From Diploptera punctata (lineage: Eukaryota > Arthropoda > Insecta > Blattodea > Blaberidae): a DNA stretch of 64,000 bases. A program made the position numbers and the translations under genes. The notes beneath the pieces were generated by a model. The model searched no databases. It saw only the letters and a list, made by a program, of their open reading frames with translations, and was not told where the DNA came from. Shown piece after piece: positions 9,887 to 21,181 of this stretch (position 1 is its first letter; each line of letters opens with the position of its first letter). The DNA lies in the NCBI GenBank assembly GCA_030220185.1, contig JASPKZ010007538.1:799501-863500 (forward strand), given 5' to 3'.

Positions 9887-10300
9887 AATGCAAGTTCTAA
9901 TATGTATATATTTTGTATTTGAAGAGAAAAATTTTTTCGCTCAGGCCGAGACTCGAACCCGGGATCTTTGGCTTTCCAGGCCAATGCTCTACCAACTGAG
10001 CTACCGGGGCGAGTTCCAATCTAGACACAAATTTTTCTCTTATAAACGTAATTCCCAGCACCGAATACTATGAAGCCTTTGCTTCCATCTTTGCAAATGG
10101 CAGCTTATAAAACCAGTAGGGCTTCTATTAATGTTTTTATTATTAATTTAACACCTCTCACTGAAGGATAAATTATATTTGAAGAGAAAAATTTTCACCC
10201 AGACTGAGACTTGAACCTGGGATCTTTGGCTTTCCGGGCCGGTGACTTCCAATCTAGATGCAAATTTTTCTCTTATATACGTTGTAATTCTGACTGCATC
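9887..10300 (-). mobile_element. tRNA-derived SINE, family C, dimer
   Basis: Two tRNA-like blocks on the minus strand (about 9940-10012 and 10196-10250, the second shortened), each flanked by a TTTGAAGAGAAAAATT start and a CAAATTTTTCTCTTATA end. They are joined by the linker with ATTAATTTAACACCTCTCAC. Confidence 0.7.
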
Positions 10301-10526
10301 CCGTGATTCAATAGTGTAAACCACTTCGCATCTGTTGGCACATGCACATGGTGTAGGGTTGGAACTTAGAAAAGTTTTTCTTGTCACATGTTGAAAAGTA
10401 TTTCTGCTCACATTTCTAGGTAAATTAGTATTTTCTTTGCTAATCTTTAAGGGAGGCCTCCAAACTTGAATGAAAGTTCAAGTTGTGAACTTAGGTTTTC
10501 CTATCAAGGAAAAGTTCCTTTGGTCT

Positions 10527-12009
10527 TTAAGGTAGAATTTTTTATCACTCACCTCATATTGTTCTTCTTATTTGACTATAAACTAGTTTTGGAACATAGT
10601 TTCTGTTCCACCCTCAGTATCGTCACGACCGTTGTTCTATCGTTTTGGAGAGCTGTCCTTCGCTCCTTCCATTGGCTGACTGAAAAACCTCGAAATCAGG
10701 TCTTTCTCACTGGGAATTTCAAAGTTCATCAATTTCTTCTTTTCGCTCTTTTGAATGTAGATATTTTCCCAAACAGTAAGTTCTTTTGGTTTTTCTATTT
10801 GTTTTAATCATTTAGCTTCTTTCTCGATAAGATGTTTTTCAGACCATGCATGGACAGCCACTGCAGATTTTTCTACTTCTCCTTTCTTGACATTCCTGAG
10901 ATGTTCTTTCACACTAGTTTTCAAATTTCTCTTAGTTTTTCCTATGTAGAATTTCTCACATTCTTCACATTTAATTTGATAAATCCCTGATTTGTTTTCT
11001 TCTTTAATTTTCTCATTCTTATTAGGTCTAATCAGTCTACTGATGCTGTAGTCATTTTTGGGTGCTAACCTTATGTTGAAATCTTTAAAAAAAATTTGAA
11101 ACTTGTGGTGTTTTAATGAATGATATGTGAATTTTCTGAATTTTACATTTTCTTCTTTTACTTTTAGAAGAGTGCTTTGATTAATAAATTTTTGTCTTTT
11201 GAACTTGTTTATTTTCTTGAGTATCATTTTTACTGCAAAACCATTTTTCGTGGATAAGTTGATTACGTGTTCTTTTTTCTTTTTCATAATTTTCTTTGTT
11301 CATGGGTATGTTCACTAATCTATGTGTCAAACTATTGAAAACTGCTTCTTTGTGAGCTATGCGATTGAAACCTGAAGCTTTTATATAAGTTATCTATATG
11401 TGTCTTCTTTCTTTAAATTCCAAATTCTATCTTATTTTCTTCATTCCTTTTTAAGTTATGGTAGTTCTCCATTGATTTCCTTTTCCATAGTGAACTTTAT
11501 AGTTTGACTTTGAATGTTGTATAATTTTAATGCATCATCTATCTGTTTATGATTATGAATTATGATGATGCATTAAAATTTGAAAACTAGAATGAAAGAA
11601 CATCTCAGGAATGTCAAGAAAGGGGAGGTGAAAAATCTGCAGTGGCTGCCCATGCATGGTCTGAAAAACATCTTATCGAGAAAGAAGCTAAATTATTAAA
11701 ATAAATAGAAAAACCAAAAGAACTTACTGTTTGGGAAAAGATCTACATTCAAAAGAGCGAAAAGAAGAAATTGATGAACTTTGAAATTCCTGGTGAGAAT
11801 GACCTGGTTTCAAGATTTTTCAGTCAGCCAATGGAAGGAGCGAATGACAGCTCTTCAAGACGACAGAACAATGGTCATACGATACTGAAGATGGAACAGA
11901 AACTATGTTCCAAAACTAGTTTATAGTCAAATAAGAAGAATAATATGAGGTGAGTGATAAAACATTCTACCTTAACGAATATACCTCATAGTGAGAATTC
12001 CTAAAATAG
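10527..12009. mobile_element. PLE inverted pair with 13 bp target duplication
   Basis: GTTCCTTTGGTCT stands at 10514-10526 and 12010-12022. The minus arm (10527-11560) holds part of the RT, the GIY-YIG domain and the 3' region. The plus arm (11571-12009) holds the endonuclease end and the complete 3' terminus (TACCTCATAGTGAGAATTCC). Hammerhead-like blocks near 10590-10620 (-) and 11885-11925 (+) keep stem II GGAACA/TGTTCC but have AAAAC in place of GAAAC. Confidence 0.8.
10808..11287 (-). pseudogene. PLE reverse transcriptase end and GIY-YIG endonuclease
   Basis: A 159-residue open stretch. The first ~95 residues are the linker after the RT (INKFKRQKFINQSTL, NIRLAPKNDYSISRL). Then comes the endonuclease: GIYQIKCEECEKFYIGKTKR, with the GIY and YIG motifs and a CEEC cysteine pair, and KEHLRNVKKGEVEKS. 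The upstream RT core continues to about 11560 with frameshifts and lacks the YVDD box, so this copy cannot be autonomous. Confidence 0.75.
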
Positions 12010-12168
12010 GTTCCTTTGGTCTGTCCAGGAATTGAACCCAGCACCTTATGAACTGTAGTCAATACCTCTGACCACAATAAATAAACAAAATTTCAATCAG
12101 CAGATTTATTTTGATGTTATATTTAAATTGCTAATACTGGACAATTATTATTTTAAAAAGAAAAATTA

Positions 12169-12435
12169 ATCATTAATATAATAATGAGTGGAGAACATAT
12201 TTTTATTGACTCACCTCATATGATTTCAAATTTCTTTGATACCGACAGTTTCAGACAATATCATGTCCTTCTTCACTCATGGCTCCCACGACTGAAGGAG
12301 GACATGATATTGTCTGAAACCGTCGGTATCAAAGAAATTTGAAATCATATGAGGTGAGTCGATAAAAATATGTTCTCCACTCACTATTAATGATATAACC
12401 TCATAATGTTTACTTCCCAATATTAATTTAAATAT
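12169..12435. mobile_element. PLE palindrome with 10 bp target duplication
   Basis: AGAAAAATTA at 12159-12168 and 12436-12445. Long complementary arms (GAGTGGAGAACATATTTTTA and GACTCACCTCATATGATTTC on the left, mirrored on the right). Only the right side has the full CCTCATAATGTTTACTTCCC terminus. Confidence 0.8.
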
Positions 12436-12445
12436 AGAAAAATTA

Positions 12446-12778
12446 GTGTTTATTCAATCTTCTTCTGCTGGAGTACATATAAACCGCATGGAAGGAAAGC
12501 ATGAGGATAGTAATGCAAGCGAAATGGCTAAATATTGAAGATGCCCAAGTTCGTAGGCTTTGGAAGTTTGGCACGGGAAGATGGCAGCAGCTGTAAAAGC
12601 CCAAAGATAGATGGAAAATTATTACCTGAACCAGGATATGAACTCAAGACCTCTAGCTTTATATGCTAGAATGCATTGGGGGTGCTAGATATTGTGATAG
12701 ATAGCTAAGGAAAAAAAGAAAAACACAGAAAAGGAATCAACACTTTTAAAATTCATATTAAAGCACCGTTGAAGTTAT
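12446..12778. other. intron sequence with a weak tRNA-like block
   Basis: Around 12628-12700 a block resembles the minus strand of a tRNA-derived repeat (CTGAACCAGGATATGAACTC). The rest is unassigned. Confidence 0.35.
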
Positions 12779-12864
12779 GTAATAAGATATAAAATATAAA
12801 ATTGGTACCTGGTTAAGTCAGTCGTCCTGAACTTAATTACTAAACTTCATTAAGAAGTTCCAAT

Positions 12865-12902
12865 ATGGAGGCCTTTCAAAAACAATGTTTCATCTTCTGC
12901 AT
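12865..12902 (-). ncRNA. hammerhead-like motif, decayed at CTGA
   Basis: Minus strand: CAGAAGA in place of CTGAAGA, AAAC/GTTT stem II, intact GAAA, stem III AGGCCT (12869-12874), then C. The following CAT pairs with the ATG before the CTGA site. Confidence 0.5.
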
Positions 12903-12942
12903 TTTAACTGGTACTGATGTTGTATAAGTTGTACAATGGGTT

Positions 12943-13697
12943 AATATTATTCTTTTTTTTTTAAACATCTTAATGATGGACAAATTATATTTGAAAAGAA
13001 AAATATATGCCTAGACTGGGGTTTGAACCCAGGACCTTTGACTCTCTGTGTCAATGCTCTTCCATCTGAGCTACCTATGCCTCCAATCTAAACGCGTATT
13101 TTTCTCTTACTCATAGTTAATTCCCTAACCCCAAAGGCTACGAGCCGTTGCTATGATTTTTTTTTTGCAAATGGCGGCTTCTTTATTAAGAAGACTTTTT
13201 ATTGGGAATTTAAACATTACTTATAAAGCCAGTAGTGCTTCTTTCAATGTTAATATTATTCGTTTTTTTTAAACATCTTAATGATGGACAAATTATATTT
13301 GAAAAGAAAAATATATGCCTAGACTGGGGTTTGAACCCAGGACCTTTGACTCTCTATGTCAATGCTCTTCCATCTGAGCTACCTAGGCCTCCAATCTAAA
13401 CGCATATTTTTCTCTTACTCATAGTTAATTCCCTAACCCCAAAGACTACGAGCCGTTGCTACGATTTTTTTTTGCAAATGGCGGCTTCTTTATTAAGAAG
13501 ACTTTTTATTGGGAATTTAAACATTACTTATAAAGCCAGTAGTGCTTCTTTCAATGTTAATATTATTCGTTTTTTTTTAAACATCTTAATGATGGACAAA
13601 TTATATTTGAAAAGAAAAATATATGCCTAGACTGGGGTTTGAACCCAGGACCTTTGACTCTCTATGTCAATGCTCTTCCATCTGAGCTACCTAGGCC
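12943..13697 (-). mobile_element. tRNA-derived SINE, family C, trimer
   Basis: Three tandem copies of a ~308 bp unit, each with one tRNA-like block on the minus strand (start of the block at 13008, 13315 and 13624). The array is bounded by an 11 bp direct repeat TACAATGGGTT (12932-12942 and 13698-13708), so it appears to have inserted as one trimeric molecule. Confidence 0.8.
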
Positions 13698-13850
13698 TAC
13701 AATGGGTTTATGTCTGCGGATGTGTTTTCATTGAGTAGGTTGATATAGAAATTCTAAAAGAAGCAAAGAATACAGACCTACTCAATGAAAACACACCCGC
13801 AGACATAAACCCGTTGTACAACTTATACAACAACATCAGTACCAGTTAAA

Positions 13851-13888
13851 ATGCTGAAGATGAAACATTGTTTTTGAGAGGCCTCCAT
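13851..13888 (+). ncRNA. hammerhead-like motif, partner of 12865-12902
   Basis: CTGAAGA intact (C at 13854), AAAC/GTTT stem II, GAGA in place of GAAA, stem III AGGCCT, C, then CAT able to pair with ATG 13851-13853. Each arm thus keeps the part the other has lost. Confidence 0.5.
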
Positions 13889-14137
13889 ATTGGAACTACT
13901 TAATGAAGTTTAATAATTTATTCATAGTTAAATATGGGAAATAACATTATGAGGTTCTTAATTCGTAAATTAATGAGTCATTTTTTAACATCATACCTCA
14001 TATTTTATGTTTCTTCAAACACGGGAACTAGTTTTCAAGAGAAGGATCTCTCGAAAACTAGTTCCTGTGTTTAATAATTTAGTTGAGTACCACTGACCTA
14101 CCAGGTACCAATTTTATATTTAATATCTTCTTACAGA

Positions 14138-14405
14138 AAAGGAAGCTACATTAACTATAAAATAGTGTTAAAATGCCACTAAAAAAAAGTCTTCTTGAAT
14201 AAGAAGCTGGTAATATGTGTAGAATGAAGGTTCTCAACTCCAAGCAAGTGCGATTATATAAGTAAGAGGAAAATTTCCAAGAGCTTAACTAACCCATTGG
14301 CACTATCGAACCCTTAGCTTCATGGCCACGTGGACATAAGCTCCCTATCCTGAGCTAATGTTTTCCAATTATTCCCTATATAATCTACTTCAAAGCTGAA
14401 GCAAG
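14138..14405. other. sequence upstream of LINE
   Basis: A block near 14320-14370 (GGCCACGTGG, GAGCTAATGTTTT) resembles 54830-54880, so part of this is repeat. It may be the 5' region of the LINE; I cannot place the LINE's 5' end. Confidence 0.35.
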
Positions 14406-14549
14406 TTGGGAGGCTGTAAGGTGGCAATCCCACCACCCAACTATGTCTGCGCAGCCCTTGTAAGGCGGCCAGATGAATTTTCTATTACTAAAAAGCGAAG
14501 GAGAAAGCCGGACGGAAACACTGATGATGGACCAGGCAAGAAAAGGACA

Positions 14550-17325
14550 ATGATAAAGAATAATTTACTATTGGCAACATGGAATATAAGAGGGCTAAAT
14601 AATAAACAGACAGAAGTTTTATATGAAATGAAAAAGGCAAAAAAGGCAAATATAATGCTCTTAACAGAAACAAAGAAAAAGTTGAAAGGGACACAGGATA
14701 TAGAAGATCACCTCCTTGTATATCATGGTGTAGAAAGACAACAACGTGCAACAGCTGGAGTAGCTATAATGATAGACCCCATTTGGAGGAAGAAAATACA
14801 TAGCTATACTTTTATATCAGAAAGAATAATTATTGTCAGGTTTAAAATACAAAGAGGATATATGACAATAATAGGTATATATGCACCAGAACAAGGGAAA
14901 AAAGAAAAAATTGAAAAATTTTATAAAGAACTTCAAAAAGTAGTGAATAAAGTAAATAAAAATGATTATATAGTTATTGGAGGTGATTTTAATGGAAGAA
15001 TAGGGTGCCATCCTATACCTGATATAATTGGTACACAAGGAGAAACAATAGAAAATGATAGTGGAAAAGAACTTCGACAATTTGCAATATTTAATGGATA
15101 CAGAATTACTAATACCTATTTTAGAAAGAAAGAAATACATAAGTACACCTGGTCGGCTAGAGGATTAAGATCAATTATTGATTATTTCTTGGTAAACAGA
15201 AAATTGATACCCTGGGTCACAGATGTAAGAGTATATAGAGGTTTCGATGTAGGAACAGATCATTTTCTCTTGACATGTAATATAAAATTATTAGAAAGAT
15301 GGAGGAAACCAACAACAAGAAAAATTTACAATGAAGAAACATATAAAGTGAATTTATTACAAGAAGAAAGTACAAGAAAGTTGTATGCAAATAGATTATC
15401 TCAATATATATTACAGCGAGAAATAAATAATAATATAGAAGAAGAATGGAGCAACATCGATTGGGCTCTAAAGAAAGCAGCATATGAAGTTCTAGGATTA
15501 AGAAGGAAAAATTGTAAGAAGAGAGGATTAAGAATATGGAATGACGAAATTAAAACAGTTATAGAGGAAAAGAAGAAAGCATATTTACAATATTTACAAA
15601 AGAAAACTGAAGAAACAAAAGAAATATATTATAACAAAAGAAAGGAAGCAAAGAAAATTGTTAGGAAATCCCACCAAGACAGTTGGGAACGATATGTATC
15701 TAATCTAGAACATGATCTACATGGACGACAATGGACTGCTTATAGAACAATTAAACATTTAAATAAATCAGAAAAAGAAGCTGCATATATACCTACATCA
15801 ATATCAGAAGAACATTGGATAGAATATTTCAGAGACCTGTGGTACAACGAGAATGAAAACGAAGAAGAACCAAAATGTGAGAATTTGAAAGTAGATAAAA
15901 TACAAATGGAAGAACTGGAAGAATCGCTCAAATTAACAAATAATAGAAAAGCTAGCGGACCAGATGACATCAATTCAGAACTAATTAAATATGCAGATAT
16001 ATTCTTTAAATTAAGATTCTTGAATTTTCTTAATATGTGTTGGGAGAATCATAATATACCAGCAACATGGAGGCAAGGTATAGTAAAACCAATTTACAAG
16101 AAAGGAGAAAGAAACCAACCATCTAATTACAGAGGCATTACCCTCCTAAATAGTGGATATAAAATCTATGCTAGAATAATAGCAAAACGAATACAACGAA
16201 TTACTGAAGTAACACTAGCAGAAGAACAAAACGGGTTCCGAAAAGGAAGATCTTGTACCGATGGAGTATTTGCCCTGAATCAGATAATAAACAAAAGACA
16301 AGAAAAAAACCTGGAAACACATTTGTTATTTATAGACTTAGATAAAGCATTTGATCGAGTAAACAGGGAAATATTGTGGAATATCCTAAAAGAAAAAGGC
16401 CTCCCTATTCAGATTATAGAAACTGTTAAGAGCTTGTACTATGGAACAAATATTTGTATTGACCCTCAGTTGACAAAAAATAAGACATTTTTTTCAAATA
16501 AACCAAGGAGTACGACAAGGGTGTTCACTCTCACCTATATTATTTAATATTTATATGGACGATATCCTAAAAGAATGGAAGAAGGTTTTAACTAATGAAG
16601 GAATATTAATTGATAATAAAGATAAAATAAATGCTTTATTATTCGCTGACGATGTTGTACTTTTAGCAGAATCTGAAAATGAGCTCCAAATGTTAGCATA
16701 TAAATTTAAATTAATAGCCAATAGATATAATTGTAAAATATCAATAAATAAGTCAAAAGTAATGGCATTTATTGGTAAATATGGAATTAGATCAAAAATT
16801 GTACTGGATAACAAAATAATAGAACAAGTATCACATTTCCAATATTTAGGATGTGATATAACTTATAGAGAAAATAAAGATATAGAAAATAAAGTAAATA
16901 AATTTCAGGCTATTTGTGGAACCATAAAAAGAACCTTAGGTCGGAAAACAAGGAAAGATACGAAACTTAAATTATATAAAACAATGGCTGTTCCTTTGTT
17001 GTTGTATGGAAGTGAAAATTGGATAATGAAATCAAGGGATAAAAGCAGGATACAGACTGCGGAAATGCTGTTTTTACGTAATGTGAAAGGATGCACAAGA
17101 GCGGATAGAATAAGGAATGAAACTATACGAGAAGAATTAAATATATATAAAATTGAAGATAAAATCAGCGAAAATAATAAGAAATGGACAGAACACTTAA
17201 TGAGAATGAACAACGAAAGAATACCAAAAAGAACCTTCCTGTATAATCCCAGAGGAACAAGAGATGTTGGCCGACCACGTAGAAGATGGACTCCACTTTT
17301 AACTTCGCCGGAACAGGCTGCATAG
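14550..17325 (+). pseudogene. non-LTR retrotransposon ORF, endonuclease plus RT, one frameshift
   Basis: Read from the ATG at 14550; the frame is open from 14406 without an ATG. An AP-like endonuclease comes first: LLLATWNIRGL, MLLTETKKK, GGDFNGRIG, SIIDYFLVNR and the TDHFLL box. Then RT motifs: SGPDDINSELIKY, KKGERNQPSNYRGITLLN, EEQNGFRKGRSCTD, FIDLDKAFDRVNRE. At 16488-16494 a run of seven T shifts the frame. In the new frame NQGVRQGCSLSPILFNIYMD and LLFADDVVLLAE follow directly, then HFQYLGCDIT and an LLYGSENWIM tail to the stop at 17323. After it comes an AGA-rich tail at 17338-17355. Order and motifs fit an RTE/BovB-like clade, which I infer. It lies in the same direction as Dark, in intron 2. 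Confidence 0.85.
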
Positions 17326-17384
17326 CCTAAACCTTGTAGTAGAAGAAGAAGAAGAATCTACTTCCTTCAAATCATAGTTAAGAT

Positions 17385-18325
17385 ATATTCTCCCACCTCA
17401 TTCTTGGTCTACCAACTAGGCATTTTCCCTCTGGTTTTCCTACAAGAAGCTTCCATGCACGTCTTTCATTCCCCATTCGTGCCAACATGTCCTGCCCACC
17501 ACAGTCTATGAGACTTAACTGTTCTTATTATATCTGGTTTCCTATAAAGACCATGTAGTTCACTGTTATGTAAGTCTTCTCCATTCCCATGTCTGTTCGT
17601 CTCTCTTTGGTCCAAAAATTTTCCTAAGAACTTTATTCTCAAATACTCGTAATCTCCTTTCCTCCCTTAAAGCAAGAGTCCATGTTTCACACCCATATAA
17701 TATAACTGGGAGAAAAATAGTTTTATATACTTCCAGTTTAACGTTTTTTTTAAAGGAGTTGGGATGTCAAGAGTCCCTGAAATACATAATAACATGCATT
17801 TCCAGAATTGTGCCTATATTTAATTTCTTCGTGCATCTCATTGCTATTTGTGATTGTTGTTCCTAGGTATTTAAATTCAGGTACTTCTTCAAAATTTCCC
17901 TCATTTGTCATTAGCTGTCCATTTCCATTATATAATATTTCTATGTGTGACCATGTATTTAGAGATGAACAGACAGGTGAATGGAGAAGACTACATAACT
18001 ATGAACTACATGGTCTTTATAGGAAGCCAGATATAATAAGAGCAGTTAAGTCTCGTAGACTGCGATGGGCAGGATATGTTGCACTTATGGGGAATGAAAG
18101 ACTTGCATGGAAGCTTCTTGTAGGAAAGCCAGAGGGAAAACGCCCAGTTGGTAGACCAAGAATGAGGTGGGAGAATAACATTAACTATGATTTGAGGGAA
18201 GTAGATTATACAGGGAATGATTGGAAAGCATTAGCTCAGGATAGGGATGTATGGAGAGCTTATGTCCATGCGGCCATGAACCTACGGGTTCAATAGTGCC
18301 AGTGAGTAAGTAAGTAAGTAAGTGA
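17385..18325. mobile_element. inverted pair of LINE 3' fragments
   Basis: Minus part 17385-17940 and plus part 17945-18300 share a reverse-complementary stretch (about 17393-17590 against 17955-18170). The plus part reads WRRLHNYELHGLYRKPDII, SRRLRWAGYVA and GKRPVGRPRMRWENN, a usual C-terminus of arthropod LINE proteins, then a GTAAGTAAGTAAG tail. Confidence 0.7.
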
Positions 18326-18375
18326 CCATGTATTCAGTTTTATTGATATTTACTTCCTATCCCAATTTGTTTAGA

Positions 18376-18480
18376 TAGCTTAATTGTCCTGGTACGGAAA
18401 ACCAAAGGTCTTGAGTTCAAATCCCAGATTAGACAAAAGTTTTTCTCTTAAAATATTAATTTCTCATTGTAGTGTGAATT
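18376..18480 (+). mobile_element. SINE family C fragment
   Basis: TAGCTTAATTGTCCTGGTA and GAGTTCAAATCCCAG are weak A- and B-box-like remains, followed by TTTTTCTCTTAAAATATTAA. It ends about 30 bases before the exon 3 acceptor. Confidence 0.5.
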
Positions 18481-18509
18481 TTATGTTAAATCTTATTTTA
18501 TTTGTCTAG

Positions 18510-18755
18510 TTTTTACGAGGTCGGAGTTTCGTGATTGAAAGTGTACAAGAATCCGTTGAAGTAAAGACCTGCCAGATTACAAGCAATGGAGAATTTATGG
18601 TGTATGGATGTTGTAACGGGCTTGTTAAAGTCTTTGATATGAAGAAGAAAACTTCATTTGTGTTGATGAAATTAAATGGTGCTGTCCACTACCTGCAGCT
18701 GTGTTACTGCGACTCTATCATAATCATAGCAGCCGGAGAAGATAATAGTCTCAAG
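18510..18755 (+). CDS. Dark: Apaf-1/Dark-like protein, exon 3
   Basis: The acceptor is TTTGTCTAG (ending 18509) and the donor GTATAT at 18756. The exon is phase 0 at both ends and adds 82 residues. It opens FLRGRSFVIESVQESVEVKT; joined to exon 2 the text reads LQFLRGRS, resembling the LQLINGRT segment of vertebrate Apaf-1. A WD-type strand GLVKVFDMKKK and an AAGEDNSLK end follow; the next blade's IW-like position opens exon 4. The donor is weaker than the others in this gene. Confidence 0.8.
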
Positions 18756-18769
18756 GTATATATACCTTC

Positions 18770-19017
18770 ATAATTCTTGGGAACGGTGGGTTCATTGCTG
18801 CATTCACTGAGACCTTCCTTTGGCTCCTTCCTCAGCGAATTCAATCTACTTCATATTCCAATATTCATTTCTATCCAAATAAGATTGTCTAATCTGTGCC
18901 TAGGTCTACCTAATAATTTCTTCTCCACAGGTTTCTCGTTAAAAATGCTTGAAATTATTTCTACCGTCAGCTATTCAAACTGTATGACCTCATTTTCCTA
19001 TAATTTATAATCATGAA
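18770..19017. other. probable old LINE remnant
   Basis: Blocks such as TCTAATCTGTGCCTAGGTCT resemble the minus strand of LINE C-termini (compare 53250-53300), but too little is left to classify. Confidence 0.35.
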
Positions 19018-19215
19018 AATCTGTTGTTAGCAATGTTTTTATTTAAATTTATCGCTCACACTGAAGGAAATTTATAAATGAGTTGGAGAAAATGTTTTTA
19101 CATCTTACCTTATAAAGTTCCATGTTTTCACAATACCAGTTTCAAAGGAAACCTTCATATTCAGTCAAACTTCAAACAACTAATTTTGATTAAATTGAAG
19201 AATAAATGTTTGTCT
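19018..19215 (-). mobile_element. PLE fragment
   Basis: Same subfamily as 4434-4800: TATAAATGAGTTGGA, CTTACCTTATAAAGTTCCAT and ATACCAGTTTCAAAGG, then CATATTCAGTCAAACTTCA where the CTGAAGA block used to be. Confidence 0.55.
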
Positions 19216-19489
19216 TCAAATATTAATTTGTCCTTCAGTGTGATTGATATCTCTTTTGAGGTGATAAGCTAACCACCTGTCACTTTCTAACATCTGTAGG
19301 GAAATAAACATAACTAAATTAGTTGGTTTTGTAACTCCTGCAAGGAAGGATCCTTGTCCCTTTGAAGATGTAAGAGTATAGACAGATACAGGGAGAAGAG
19401 TGGAGAATGTTGATTTTGCAGTGAAGGAACTCTCTTGATAGAAGACTATAAATTAATGAATTTAAGGAAACAGTAATTGTCTATTATAA

Positions 19490-19800
19490 AATTTCCATTT
19501 AGGTAAATTTTATCACTCACCTCATATTTTTCTTCTTTTTTTAAACTAGTTTTGGTACTTTTCACTTCAGTTCCATCTTCAGTATTTTTGTGACTGTTAT
19601 TCTGTTGTCTTGAAGAGCCGCCTTTCGCTCCCTCTGTTGGTAGATGGAAAAACCTCGAAATCGGGTTGTTTTCCCCGGGAGACTCTTCAAAACTACAGAA
19701 CAATGGTCATGAAAGTACTGAAGATGGAACTGAAATGTAAAGTTCCGAAACTAGTTTAAAAAATGAAAAAAAAATATGAGGTGTGAATTCTTAAAATAAG
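19490..19800. mobile_element. PLE inverted pair, short
   Basis: Minus arm 19500-19680 and plus arm 19681-19790, with TATCACTCACCTCATATTT on the left and ATATGAGGTG on the right. The minus arm keeps a scrap of the protein end (PGENNPISRFFHLPTEG). Confidence 0.65.
19715..19760 (+). ncRNA. hammerhead-like motif, intact core
   Basis: CTGAAGA (C at 19718), extra T, stem II GGAACT/AGTTCC (6 bp), GAAAC at 19747-19751, stem III ACTAGT (19750-19755), then T. TA after the cleavage-type site pairs with TA before CTGA. The partner on the minus strand (about 19547-19590) has lost GAAAC. Confidence 0.7.
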
Positions 19801-20285
19801 TAAAAATTCCATTCAATGTTTTTATTATTCATTTCATACATCTCAGTAATGGACAAATTATATTTGAAGAGAAAAATTATATGCTCAGACTCGAACTCAA
19901 ACTCAGGACCTTTGGTTTTCTAGGCCAAGTGCTCTACCGATTGAGCTATCTGGGCGAGTTCCAATCTAAATGCAAATGTTTCTCTTATAAACTGTTAATT
20001 CCCGCGCACCAAATGCTATGAAACCTTTTGCTTCTATTTTTTGCAAATAGCAACTTCTTTATTAAGAAGACATTTATTTGCCATTGGCAACAAATAAAAG
20101 CAAAATGTTTCATAGCATTTGGTGCACGGAAATTAACAGCTTATAAGAGAAAGATTTGTGATTAGATTGGTACTTGCCCAGATAGCTCAGTTGGTAGAGC
20201 ATTGGCCTAGAAAGCCAAAGGTCCTGGGTTCAAGTCCCAGTCTGAGCATATAATTTTTCTCTTCAAATATGAAAAATTCCATTAT
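19800..20285. mobile_element. SINE family C, inverted pair
   Basis: A tRNA-like block on minus (about 19889-19961) and one on plus (20176-20248) face away from a central ATTAAGAAGA region. The plus block has good D, anticodon and T arms (GCTCAGTTGGTAGAGC, TTGGC/GCCAA, CTGGG/CCCAG). Confidence 0.75.
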
Positions 20286-20479
20286 TTACACATTATTCTC
20301 CACTGCATTAATTCTTTATGTATGTTAGAGTGAGTTTTATATTTTGAATTTTTTTCATAAATTTGTTTTACTTTATATTATTACCTAATGTAATTAATTA
20401 CATTCCTCAGTTTGTTATTGATCTATTATGTAATGTTTTGTTTATATCACACTACTTTTCATTAATCATTTTGTTATTC

Positions 20480-21175
20480 TTATTTATATATATATATATA
20501 TATATATGGTATGATAAGAAAAATAAATGCCTGGGCGGGATTCGAACCCGGATCTCTGAGTCTTTACCTCAGCGTGATATCCATTACACTACCAGGCGAA
20601 TCCAATTCAAACACTTATTTTTCTTATATATGTATTATATTCTCCATTATTACTAGATGTCGCGAGAACTCGGTCTTCACTGCCATCTAGTAGCTGACTA
20701 TAACAAGTAAGCAAATTAAAGAGAATATTTTTACCTTATAGCAGTGACGCTTTATAGATGTTATAATTAAATGTTTAACATTGAGCAATGCAAGCTTAAT
20801 ATGGTATGATAAGAAAAATAAATGCCTGGACGGGATTCGAACCCGGATCTCTGAGTCTGTACCTCAGCGTGATATCCATTACACTACCAGGCGAATCTAA
20901 TTCAAACACTTATTTTTTTTATATATATATTATATTCTTATATATATATATTCTCCATGGCAGTGAAGACCGAGTTCTCGCGACATCTAGTAATAATGGA
21001 GAATATAATACATATATAAGAAAAATAAGTGTTTGAATTGGATTCGCCTGGGAGTGTAATGGATATCACGCTGAGGTACAGACTCAGAGATCCGGGTTCG
21101 AATCCCATCCAGGCATTTATTTTTCTTATCATACCATATTAAGCTTGCATTGCTCAATTTTAAACATTTAATTAT

Positions 21176-21180
<5 letters not shown>
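20480..21180. mobile_element. tRNA-derived SINE, family D, three blocks
   Basis: tRNA-like blocks on minus at about 20528-20600 and 20823-20894 and on plus at 21045-21116, with GATAAGAAAAATAAATGCC and CAAACACTTATTTTTCTTAT flanks. The last two form an inverted repeat over about 20801-21150, meeting in a segment also present, reversed, at 20640-20690 (ATGTCGCGAGAACTCGGTC). Confidence 0.7.

Positions 21181-21181
<1 letters not shown>

Larger units (their letters stand above)
12779..14137. repeat. large inverted-repeat element with nested PLEs
   Basis: Ends 12779-12835 and 14083-14137 are reverse complements (AAAATTGGTACCTGGT core). Inside is a second complementary pair, 12842-12945 and 13803-13911, of PLE type, and a separate PLE 3' end at 13925-14082 with a AACTAGTTTTC hairpin. 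Order of insertion is unclear. Confidence 0.55.

Noticed and set aside
14406..14549. Upstream extension of the LINE frame before the ATG
   Set aside because: Open but starts without an ATG; the endonuclease homology begins just after the ATG at 14550.
17387..18300. Twin-priming inversion of one LINE
   Set aside because: The two opposite parts repeat the same segment instead of splitting it, so simple twin priming does not explain them.
20363..20656. 97-codon plus-strand frame, rich in Y, I and L
   Set aside because: It runs through a (TA)n tract and the family D SINE; composition explains it.
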